Translations under genes and position numbers: made by a program | Notes under the pieces: model-generated | What the model was told of the DNA's origin: nothing | The model's database searches: none | What the model saw: only the letters and a program-made list of their open reading frames with translations | In this document: piece after piece, positions 15,841-22,324 of the stretch | Layout: every line of letters starts with the position of its first letter | How positions within the stretch are numbered: position 1 is the first letter of the stretch | DNA from: Stomatobaculum sp. F0698 | GTDB lineage: Bacteria; Bacillota; Clostridia; Lachnospirales; Lachnospiraceae | NCBI RefSeq assembly: GCF_030644385.1 | Contig: NZ_CP130060.1 | Span: forward strand, 1,302,001 to 1,366,000 | Length of the DNA stretch: 64,000 nt | Reading direction: 5' to 3'

Positions 15841-16292
15841 GCGAGCTCTCCGAGCATCTTCGCCGGGTTCTCCGCGGCCTTCACCTTATCGTCCGCCTTC
15901 ACAATGATGCCCTCTTCGTCAATGAGGTAGGTCGTACGCACGACACCCATAGAGACCTTGCCGTAGAGCTTCTTTTCCTTCCAGACATCGTAGCGCTGAA
16001 TGACCTCTTTTTCCGGATCCGCGAGGAGGGTAAAGGGCAGGCCGTACTTCTCCTCAAACTTTTTGTGAGAGGCCACGGAGTCCTTGCTGATGCCGAGCAC
16101 CACCGCGCCCCGCTCACGGAACTGCGGGTAGAGCTCCGCAAAGCCGCAGGCCTGCTTGGTGCAACCCGGCGTCATATCCTTCGGGTAAAAATAAAGAATG
16201 ACTTTCTGTCCCCGGTAGTCCGAGAGCTTTCGCAGCTCTCCGTTCTGATCCGGCAGGGTAAAATCGGGTGCCTTGGTTCCGACTGCTAACAT
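15837..16292 (-). CDS. bcp: Thiol peroxidase Bcp/PrxQ
   Basis: A 151-residue peroxiredoxin reducing H2O2 and organic peroxides. The peroxidatic Cys lies in MTPGCTKQACGF with the resolving Cys five residues later, the PrxQ arrangement. The N-terminal TKAPDFTLPDQNGE and the central VVLGISKDSVASHKKFEEKY are typical. Start ATG with AGGAG upstream. It is the first gene of a two-gene unit with yaaA. A second peroxiredoxin system (ahpC) is at 25 kb. Confidence 0.94.
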   Translation of the reverse strand: MLAVGTKAPDFTLPDQNGELRKLSDYRGQKVILYFYPKDMTPGCTKQACGFAELYPQFRERGAVVLGISKDSVASHKKFEEKYGLPFTLLADPEKEVIQRYDVWKEKKLYGKVSMGVVRTTYLIDEEGIIVKADDKVKAAENPAKMLGELA

Positions 16293-16369
16293 GATGTTCT
16301 CCTTTCGCTTAGGATACTTTGATTCCGCATCATTATCCTAGCTATCGGTGCCCCTTGTCAATCTCCGCC

Positions 16370-16398
16370 AAAAAAGAGGCAGCCCTCGGGCTACCTCT
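16370..16398 (-). terminator. Terminator of lipoprotein paralogue 1
   Basis: GAGGTAGCCC / GGGCTGCCTC with a T-run on the minus strand; similar in core to the terminators of the two paralogues upstream. Confidence 0.85.
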
Positions 16399-16432
16399 TC
16401 CTTTTCCTTGCTTTCCTGTATCCCCTCCCGCC

Positions 16433-17302
16433 TTACGGGGTCACCGTCAAGACCTCCCGGAACAGGGGCGCGTCGATGGGGTGTTCACGGTCTATCACGC
16501 GGAGGGTAAACTCGATCTCTTTGACCTCGGTAATCTGGCTCTCTTCGAGTCTGCGCTTACTCCAGCGGAGTTCCGCAAAGCCGCTCTCTCCGGGCTTTAA
16601 GTCACCGGTCATAGAGGTATCCACCATGTAGTCGTTGATGGAAATTTTTTCCGCCTCATAGCGCAAATCCTTATCGCTCTTGTTCTCGATAAAGAGGGTC
16701 AGCACGTAGCGGCCTCTGTCATCGAAGGCACCGCCGAGCTGCGTCACGCGGAAGTTTTCGTTCTCCGTGAGAACCTTTTCATCTTTACCGACTTTCCGCT
16801 CGAACTTCACGCCGCTGTTCTCCCCGTAGGGGTAGATGCGAAAGCTCTCCTGTTCCTTCGGATGAGCTGCGGAGTAGCCTCGCTCGCCGACGGAAAAACC
16901 GAGTTCAAGCTCTCCGAAATCCCGCATGTCATAGTATTCGGAGTAAGGCAGATCTATGGTCTCTTTGGATTTCTTGCCGGCCGCAACATCGCAGCCGATG
17001 AAGGAGTCGAGGCGTATGCCGTCGCCGCTCAGCGAGTCCAGAGAGAAATTAAACTCCTTGTCTTTACTCTTATTCTCAAAGGTCAGCTGAATCGAATAGT
17101 AGCCGTCCTCATCGACCTCTATGCCGTCCACTTGAATCGCGTAATCTTCTTTGTCCACCGCGGTATAGGGCTCAACTTTCGGAACTCTCTTCGCTTCGCT
17201 CTCCGTTTTCGAGCCGCCCCCCTGTCCGCCCTGCTTGTTGCCGCAAGCCGCCATGGAAAGTGCCAAGATGCATGCCAGTGCAAGTACCGTGCGTTTCTTC
17301 AT
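16433..17302 (-). CDS. Lipoprotein, tandem paralogue 1 of 3
   Basis: A 289-residue exported lipoprotein: MKKRTVLALACILALSMAAC with the lipidated Cys at residue 20, a Gly/Ser linker, then a two-part beta-rich body. Repeated signatures shared with the next two genes are DKEDYAIQVDGIEV, LTFENKSKDKEFNF, LDSLSGDGIRL, FGELELGFSV, FRIYPYGEN and YVLTLFIENKSDKDL. The two ENKS strands suggest two immunoglobulin-like or similar domains. The ATG has GGAGGAGAC upstream; an earlier in-frame ATG at 17326 lies in front of that site. It has its own promoter and terminator. Function unknown. Confidence 0.85.
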   Translation of the reverse strand: MKKRTVLALACILALSMAACGNKQGGQGGGSKTESEAKRVPKVEPYTAVDKEDYAIQVDGIEVDEDGYYSIQLTFENKSKDKEFNFSLDSLSGDGIRLDSFIGCDVAAGKKSKETIDLPYSEYYDMRDFGELELGFSVGERGYSAAHPKEQESFRIYPYGENSGVKFERKVGKDEKVLTENENFRVTQLGGAFDDRGRYVLTLFIENKSDKDLRYEAEKISINDYMVDTSMTGDLKPGESGFAELRWSKRRLEESQITEVKEIEFTLRVIDREHPIDAPLFREVLTVTP

Positions 17303-17347
17303 CTGTCTGTCTCCTCCGTTTTGCAAGGCTTCCTCGCTTCTTCGAAA

Positions 17348-17376
17348 AGCATAGCATGCCGCAAAATACTTTACAA
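17348..17376 (-). promoter_or_regulatory. Promoter of lipoprotein paralogue 1
   Basis: Minus strand TTGTAA (17371-17376), 17-bp spacer, TGC-extended TATGCT (17348-17353). Nearly the same as the promoter at 18436-18464. Confidence 0.65.
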
Positions 17377-17440
17377 TATCCGCTCCTTAATTCTGTGTTT
17401 TCCGAGCACTTTGCCCAAACCATGGTCTTTATTTCAAACG

Positions 17441-17471
17441 AAAAAGGCAGCCCCATCGGACTGCCTTTTTT
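17441..17471 (-). terminator. Terminator of lipoprotein paralogue 2
   Basis: GGCAGTCC / GGGCTGCC stem with GATG loop region, then T5 on the minus strand. Confidence 0.85.
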
Positions 17472-17493
17472 CGTTCGGCTATTATCTGCCTAG

Positions 17494-18390
17494 TCACGGC
17501 GTGACGGTATAGTTCTTATCTAAGAGCGGTCCGCCCGCAAGATTGTCGACATCCTGCGCCCGCAGATTGAACTGCAGCTCCTTAATCTCCGCCTCCGGCA
17601 TCGTGAGATCCTGATACGTGATAAAGCCGAACAGTGACTGCCCCGGTCCCACCTCAAAGTACTGCGTTGTGCTACGCGTCTGTCCGTTCACGCTCCCCTT
17701 TTCGCTGTTGATATAGAGCCGCTTGTTTGTCTTATTCCGGAGATAGAAAAACACATTCTCGTTACCGAATTGATCCTGCTTACACTCTGTCACACCCGCT
17801 TCAAAAATCTCATTGTCATCGAGCTGCTTGTAGCTATCATTCGGCGTAAAGACATACTTCACATCCCGGTTCTCGCCGTAGGGGTAAATGTGGAACACAT
17901 CGGTCTCCCCCTTCTGATTCTGCGCATTGCTATCCCGAATCGCAAAGCGGAAGGTCAAATCGCCGAAACTCTTAAGGCTATACGTGCTGTTCTTTTGGAA
18001 CATCAGATTGACCTGCTTTTCCTGTCCGGGCTCTACGGTCTCGCTGATTCCGCTCGTTCTGAGCACAATGCCGTCGCCCTCCAGGTTCATTAACACAAAG
18101 ACATAGCTCTTGTCCTCACTCTTATTTTGCAGCGTGAGCTGCAGGTATTCCTGGTCCTCGCCTAGATTTCCGTAGTTGACGATTTTTACGCCGTAGTCTT
18201 CCCTGTCCACGGCCTGAAACGGAGTGATGCGGAATTCGGCTTTCACCTGCTTCTCGGTTCCGGCCCCGCTCTCTGCGGTTTCTGTCATCTCGGTTGTCTC
18301 TGCGCTCTCTTTGGCCGCTTTCTTGCCGCCGCAAGCCGTCAGGGAAAGTGCCAAAATACATGCCAGTGCAAGTGCCGTGCGTCTCTTCAT
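17494..18390 (-). CDS. Lipoprotein, tandem paralogue 2 of 3
   Basis: A 298-residue lipoprotein with signal peptide MKRRTALALACILALSLTAC (Cys20), almost identical to paralogue 1 in that part, then a Lys/Glu/Thr-rich linker. The body repeats the family pattern: DREDYGVKIVNYGNL, LTLQNKSEDKSYVFVLMNLE, GDGIVL, FGDLTFRFAI, FHIYPYGENRDVKY, FFYLRNKTNKRLYI. The mature parts differ far more than the signal peptides, which points to duplication followed by divergence for different ligands or partners (inference). Own promoter and own terminator. Confidence 0.85.
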   Translation of the reverse strand: MKRRTALALACILALSLTACGGKKAAKESAETTEMTETAESGAGTEKQVKAEFRITPFQAVDREDYGVKIVNYGNLGEDQEYLQLTLQNKSEDKSYVFVLMNLEGDGIVLRTSGISETVEPGQEKQVNLMFQKNSTYSLKSFGDLTFRFAIRDSNAQNQKGETDVFHIYPYGENRDVKYVFTPNDSYKQLDDNEIFEAGVTECKQDQFGNENVFFYLRNKTNKRLYINSEKGSVNGQTRSTTQYFEVGPGQSLFGFITYQDLTMPEAEIKELQFNLRAQDVDNLAGGPLLDKNYTVTP

Positions 18391-18435
18391 CCCTCTGTCT
18401 CCTCCGTTTTGCGATGCCTGTCGCTTTACCGAAAA

Positions 18436-18464
18436 AGCATAGCACGCGGGGGCTGACTTTACAA
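18436..18464 (-). promoter_or_regulatory. Promoter of lipoprotein paralogue 2
   Basis: Minus strand TTGTAA (18459-18464), 17-bp spacer, TGC-extended TATGCT (18436-18441), in a context (ATATTGTAAAGT...GCTATGCTTTTTCG) copied at paralogue 1. Confidence 0.65.
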
Positions 18465-18525
18465 TATCGCCCCCCGCAACACTCTTTACCTCCGCCTATT
18501 CCAAAGTCTTTGACCGTTCCCGGAT

Positions 18526-18552
18526 AAAAAAGGCAGCCCCTTAGGACTGCCT
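18526..18552 (-). terminator. Terminator of lipoprotein paralogue 3
   Basis: GGCAGTCC-TAA-GGGGCTGCC and T6 on the minus strand; same stem as at 17441-17471. Confidence 0.85.
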
Positions 18553-18558
18553 TACGGT

Positions 18559-19467
18559 TTACGGTTCCACGGTATAGGTTTTTTCAAGCGCCGGGTGCTC
18601 GGACAGCACGAAGGTATTTCCCTCGTCCACAAAGAGGTTGAAGCTCAGATTCTGAATCTCCTCGACCTTCGTGTCCTCAACGTAGGAATGATCCCAGAAA
18701 ATCGGGATAAATGCGGACTGTCCCGCCCCCACAACATGGAAGTTATTCATTTCAATCGGGGTGTCATTGACTGCGCCGCCCTGAATATACAGGGTAATCA
18801 GCTTACCGGAGCGGTTCTCGAGATAGAGGTTCAGGACGTAATTGCCGTACTTGTCCTTCGTGACACCGGTGTTTGTCGCCTTGAAGTACGCGTTCTCATC
18901 GAGGAGCTTATCGCCCTCCTTCTCCTTCCAAGTGTAGTGAACCTTGCTGTTTTCTCCGTTCGGGTAGATGTGGAACACCTCATCCTTTTCCGGCGTATAG
19001 ACCGAGAGCTTCGAATCCTGAACCAGGAAGCGGAACTCGAGGTCGCCGAAATCCTGAAGTTTATAGTCCGGGTTCGTCCGGATCGGGAGTTGCACCGCAA
19101 CCGCCTGCCCCGGCTCCGCCACCTTGTTGATAGAACTGTAGAGGCGTATGCCGTCTCCGGTGAAGGAATCCAAAAGGAAGCGATACGATACTGTCTCGCT
19201 TTTATTCTGCAGCGTGAAGGCAATAAACCCATTGTCGTTTGCGTCCGTCATATACCCGTCGACACGGATACCGTAATCCTGCTTATCGACCGCCTGAAAG
19301 GGCTGAATGGTAAAGGGCTTTCCTGCCTCGCCGCTCGTCTCGCTCGCCGCTACGGTCTCGCTCGCCGCTACGGTCTCGCTCTTCGTCTCCGTTTTTTTGC
19401 CGCCGCCGCAGGCAACGAGCGGAAGCGCAAGGCTCAGCGCAAGGGTCCATGTCACAAATTTTTTCAT
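18559..19467 (-). CDS. Lipoprotein, tandem paralogue 3 of 3
   Basis: A 302-residue lipoprotein: MKKFVTWTLALSLALPLVAC (Cys20), then a linker with a tandem TVAASE repeat. The body shares DKQDYGIRVDGYMTD, FTLQNKSETVSYRFLLDSF, TGDGIRLYSS, FGDLEFRFLVQDS, FHIYPNGENSKVHY and YVLNLYLENRSGKL with the other two. It lies 42 bp after sdaAA and may belong to the serine dehydratase transcript, unlike paralogues 1 and 2 which have their own promoters. Function unknown; the two similar halves and exposed lipid anchor suggest a binding or scaffold role. Confidence 0.85.
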   Translation of the reverse strand: MKKFVTWTLALSLALPLVACGGGKKTETKSETVAASETVAASETSGEAGKPFTIQPFQAVDKQDYGIRVDGYMTDANDNGFIAFTLQNKSETVSYRFLLDSFTGDGIRLYSSINKVAEPGQAVAVQLPIRTNPDYKLQDFGDLEFRFLVQDSKLSVYTPEKDEVFHIYPNGENSKVHYTWKEKEGDKLLDENAYFKATNTGVTKDKYGNYVLNLYLENRSGKLITLYIQGGAVNDTPIEMNNFHVVGAGQSAFIPIFWDHSYVEDTKVEEIQNLSFNLFVDEGNTFVLSEHPALEKTYTVEP

Positions 19468-19509
19468 ATCTTCCTCCTGTCGTAACGCTTTCTTCTCGTG
19501 TTCTCTGTC

Positions 19510-20391
19510 TCAGTCTTTTCCGAAGACCTGCTCCTTTAATCTTCTTCCGGTCGGCGTTGTCGCAAGGCCGCCGCCCGCGGTCTCCTTGAGCCCCTCGTGC
19601 ATCTGATCTCCCACTTCCTTCATCGCGAGTATGCACTCGTCCGCCGGAATCTTTAGGCCGATGTCGGCGAGCGCCATATCGGCGCAGGCGTAGGCCAGAA
19701 TCACGCCTGCCGCGTTCCGCTTGATGCAGGGAATTTCAACCAGACCCGCGACCGGGTCACAGACCAAGCCGAGCTCGTTTACAATGACCATGCCGAGGGC
19801 ATCCGCGCACTGCGTGGGCGTACCGCCCATGAGTTCCACCAGCGCAGCCGCCGCCATGCCGGCCGCAGAGCCGCACTCCGCCTGACATCCGCCCTGGGCG
19901 CCGGCAATGCAGGCATTGGTCGCAATGACCATGCCGAAGGCACCCGCCGTGAAGATGGACATGACGACATCGCGCTTTGAAAAATTTCTGTCCTCGTACA
20001 TCGGCACCAGACAGCCCGGCAGAATGCCGCAGCTGCCCGCGGTCGGCGTCGCGACAATGCGCCCCATGGCTGCGTTACAGTTGCTCACCGCAAGCGCGCG
20101 CGCCATGGCCTTGGTCATGAGGCTGCCCGTTAAGCCGCCCTTCGTCTCGGCATACTGCTTCATGCGGTAGCCCTCTTCGCCGGTTAAGCCCGAGCGGGAT
20201 ATGCGTCCCGGCTGCTGTCCCCAGTCCGCCGCCTCAATCATCACGTCAAAGTCTTTTTCGAGCTCACGGTACAGATCTTCCTCGCTGATGCCGAGCTGCA
20301 GAGCCTGATCCTTCAAACAGAGCTCGCTGATCTTGATTCCCGCTTTCTCTGCCGCTTCTACGATTTCCTGAATTGAATTGTATTGAATCAT
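19510..20391 (-). CDS. sdaAA: L-serine dehydratase, iron-sulfur alpha subunit
   Basis: Deaminates L-serine to pyruvate and ammonia with a [4Fe-4S] cluster, as in Clostridia and Bacillus two-subunit enzymes. The 293 residues include SRSGLTGEEGYRM, SNCNAAMGRIVATPTAGSCG, and GGCQAECGSAAGMAAAALVE with the candidate cluster cysteines, and CDPVAGLVEIPCIKRN. The C-terminus ends with GGLATTPTGRRL, typical for SdaAA. It starts 11 bp after sdaAB. Order beta-then-alpha is common. Oxygen-labile cluster fits an anaerobe. Confidence 0.95.
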   Translation of the reverse strand: MIQYNSIQEIVEAAEKAGIKISELCLKDQALQLGISEEDLYRELEKDFDVMIEAADWGQQPGRISRSGLTGEEGYRMKQYAETKGGLTGSLMTKAMARALAVSNCNAAMGRIVATPTAGSCGILPGCLVPMYEDRNFSKRDVVMSIFTAGAFGMVIATNACIAGAQGGCQAECGSAAGMAAAALVELMGGTPTQCADALGMVIVNELGLVCDPVAGLVEIPCIKRNAAGVILAYACADMALADIGLKIPADECILAMKEVGDQMHEGLKETAGGGLATTPTGRRLKEQVFGKD

Positions 20392-20402
20392 AGCGCCCCC
20401 CG

Positions 20403-21074
20403 TCAGCCCAGCGCCCGGATTAAGACCGTGCGCTCCACATTTTTGATTTTGTTCAGATCTTCAATCATGCCTTCCGGCGGTGCCTGATCCAGTTCCAGCA
20501 TCATCATGGCTTCGCCGCCCTTCTCCTTGCGACTCAGGCGGAAGTTTCCGATGTTCAGATCCGCATACTTCTCGTACATGAGCTGGGTCACCGCCGCAAT
20601 GACACCCGGGCGGTCATGATGCAATATGAGCAGGGTGTTGTTGTCGCCGGTGAAGTTCACCTCCATGCCGTCGATGTTGGTAATCTGGATGTTGCCGCCG
20701 CCTATGCTCGCGCCTTCCACCATGCCTTTTTTGCCGTTGTCGCACTCATAGTAAATGCGCGCCGTGTTCGGGTGTGCACCCGAAATATCCTCGGGTACAA
20801 ATTCATAGGAAAGCCCTCTCTCCGCCGCGATGCGCATGGAATCGCGGAGTTCCTCCGACCAGCTGTAGTAGCCGAGGATGCCGGCCAGAATCGCGTTGTC
20901 CGTGCCGTGTCCCCGGTAGGTGCGCGCAAAGGAACCGGAGAGCTGAATGCGTGCGCGAATGATGCGCGCATCCCCGGCGAGTTTATTTGCGACCCGCCCG
21001 ATACGGCAGGCGCCCGCCGTGTGAGAACTGGAAGGACCTATCATCACGGGACCGATAATATTAAAAATATTCAT
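20403..21074 (-). CDS. sdaAB: L-serine dehydratase beta subunit
   Basis: A 223-residue partner of SdaAA. The N-terminal domain starts MNIFNIIGPVMIGPSSSHTA, an invariant serine dehydratase opening, and has GSFARTYRGHGTDNAILAG and SGAHPNTARI. The C-terminal part from about residue 150 (LLILHHDRPGVIAAVTQLM) is an ACT domain that probably senses serine. I chose ATG 21074 (GGGGAG upstream) because it matches the family start exactly; the open frame continues further upstream only as a low-complexity artefact opposite the next lipoprotein gene. Confidence 0.95.
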   Translation of the reverse strand: MNIFNIIGPVMIGPSSSHTAGACRIGRVANKLAGDARIIRARIQLSGSFARTYRGHGTDNAILAGILGYYSWSEELRDSMRIAAERGLSYEFVPEDISGAHPNTARIYYECDNGKKGMVEGASIGGGNIQITNIDGMEVNFTGDNNTLLILHHDRPGVIAAVTQLMYEKYADLNIGNFRLSRKEKGGEAMMMLELDQAPPEGMIEDLNKIKNVERTVLIRALG

Positions 21075-21159
21075 GTGTTTACTCCCCGCGGCTTCTGTTC
21101 TTTGTTCATTCTGCCGCCGCTTCCAGTGTACCACAGAGCGTCTTATTTTTCCGCATAAG

Positions 21160-21190
21160 AAAAAAGCGGCTCCGGTTTCCCGGAGCCGCT
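21160..21190 (-). terminator. Terminator of the Lys/Glu-rich lipoprotein gene
   Basis: AGCGGCTCCGG / CCGGAGCCGCT, 11-bp perfect stem, T-run on the minus strand, before sdaAB. Confidence 0.9.
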
Positions 21191-21207
21191 CATCAATCAA
21201 ATTAAAC

Positions 21208-21660
21208 TCAAGCCTTCTTGACAGAGACAATCGTGCCGTCGAACGGATCGACCTCGGAAAGGGTGCCCGTGTAAGTAACGGTGACCTTGTCGCCTGCCTT
21301 GACATCGGAAAGTCCTTCCGGAGCCTTGCCCTGCTCAAAGCTGAACATGTAGGAAGTGCCCTTCTCATCGGTAACGGTGAAGGAGAAGTCCTTGACCTCG
21401 TCAAGCGTGCCGACCAGGGTGCCTTCCTTTGCATCCATAGCCTTCTCGTCCTTCTTGGACTCCTCAGCCTTGGTCTCGCCCTTCTTGGTCTCCTCAGCCT
21501 TGGTCTCGTCCTTCTTGGACTCGTCTGCCTTGCTCTCGACCGAAGACTCCTGCTTTGCGGTGGTCTCCTCAGCCTTCTTATCACCGCAAGCGGTGAATGC
21601 CAGTGCTGCCGCAGCAGCCGTTGCCAACACAAGTGCGCGAACCATATTCTTTCTCATCAT
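21208..21660 (-). CDS. Small lipoprotein with charged linker
   Basis: A 150-residue exported protein: signal peptide with Ala-rich core ending at the lipobox ALAFTAC (Cys25), then a low-complexity linker of ESKKDETKAEETKKGETKAE type to about residue 78, then a compact domain of about 70 residues: TLVGTLDEVKDFSFTVTDEK, YMFSFEQGKAPEGL, VKAGDKVTVTYTGTL. The latter resembles an OB-like beta barrel and part of paralogue-like small lipoproteins in Lachnospiraceae. The start is ATG 21660 or the next codon, after GGAGG. Its own promoter and terminator flank it. Confidence 0.82.
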   Translation of the reverse strand: MMRKNMVRALVLATAAAAALAFTACGDKKAEETTAKQESSVESKADESKKDETKAEETKKGETKAEESKKDEKAMDAKEGTLVGTLDEVKDFSFTVTDEKGTSYMFSFEQGKAPEGLSDVKAGDKVTVTYTGTLSEVDPFDGTIVSVKKA

Positions 21661-21683
21661 TTTATCCTCCTTAAGTTATGCCT

Positions 21684-21739
21684 GCGGAAAATTCCGCCTG
21701 CAATGAAGACAAGTATAGCCACTTAAGACGAGAAAACAA
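21684..21739 (-). promoter_or_regulatory. Promoter and palindromic leader of the small lipoprotein gene
   Basis: Minus strand TTGTTT (21734-21739), 16-bp spacer, TATACT (21712-21717). In the leader GCGGAA-AA-TTCCGC (21684-21697) is a perfect palindrome between transcription start and SD: a possible operator or RNA hairpin. Confidence 0.55.
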
Positions 21740-21837
21740 GCGTTTTTTGTGATTCTTAAAAATGTTTATGCTTTTTTTAGCTTTTTGCCGAAGCTTGTAT
21801 ACAGGAATTTTACGACTGTCTACACACTTTGCCGCGC

Positions 21838-22305
21838 TCAGTAGCGCACGCTGCCTTTGAACTCTCGTTCCACTTCGCGTCTCGCATCGTTCTTTGCGAT
21901 GGTCGCGCGCTTATCGTACTTTTTCTTACCCTGGGCCAGACCGATCTCGACTTTCACCAGTCTGCCCTTCAGGTACACTTCAAGCGGCACGAGCGTGAGT
22001 CCCTTCTCCTTGATGGTTCCGATCAGACGGCGTATCTCCCCCTTGTGCATGAGGAGCTTTCGCACGCGGAGCGGATCCTTGTTGAAGATATTTCCCTTCT
22101 CATAGGGGTTAATGTGCATGCCGTAGATGAACACTTCCCCGTTTTTGATATCGACCCAGCTCTCCTTGATTGAGCACTGGCCGAGGCGCAGGGATTTGAC
22201 CTCTGTGCCGAAAAGCTCAATGCCGGTCTCAAAACTCTCCAGAATAAAATAGTCGAAGCGGGCTTTCTTATTGTTCGCGATGAGTTTCTTGCTCTCTTTT
22301 CCCAT
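21838..22305 (-). CDS. smpB: SsrA-binding protein SmpB
   Basis: The 155-residue partner of tmRNA in ribosome rescue. Family hallmarks: LIANNKKARFDYFILESFE, GIELFGTEVKSLRLGQCSIK, the HINPYEKGNIFNKDPLRVRKLLMHK segment (within about 60-95), and the basic C-terminal tail KKKYDKRATIAKNDARRE that enters the mRNA channel. It ends the secG-rnr-smpB operon, 19 bp after rnr, the classic order in Firmicutes. The RNA partner ssrA lies 9 kb away at 12.1 kb. Confidence 0.96.
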   Translation of the reverse strand: MGKESKKLIANNKKARFDYFILESFETGIELFGTEVKSLRLGQCSIKESWVDIKNGEVFIYGMHINPYEKGNIFNKDPLRVRKLLMHKGEIRRLIGTIKEKGLTLVPLEVYLKGRLVKVEIGLAQGKKKYDKRATIAKNDARREVEREFKGSVRY

Positions 22306-22324
22306 GCCTCTCCTCTCTGTTTCC

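Noticed and set aside
21420..21560. CRISPR-like short repeats
   Set aside because: These are coding repeats of the Lys/Glu-rich linker in a lipoprotein, without spacers or cas genes.
21075..21632. N-terminal extension of the sdaAB frame (Arg/Ser/Pro-rich)
   Set aside because: It is a shifted-frame reading of the Lys/Glu-rich lipoprotein gene. The invariant MNIFNIIGPVMIGPSSSHTA start at 21074 fits the family.
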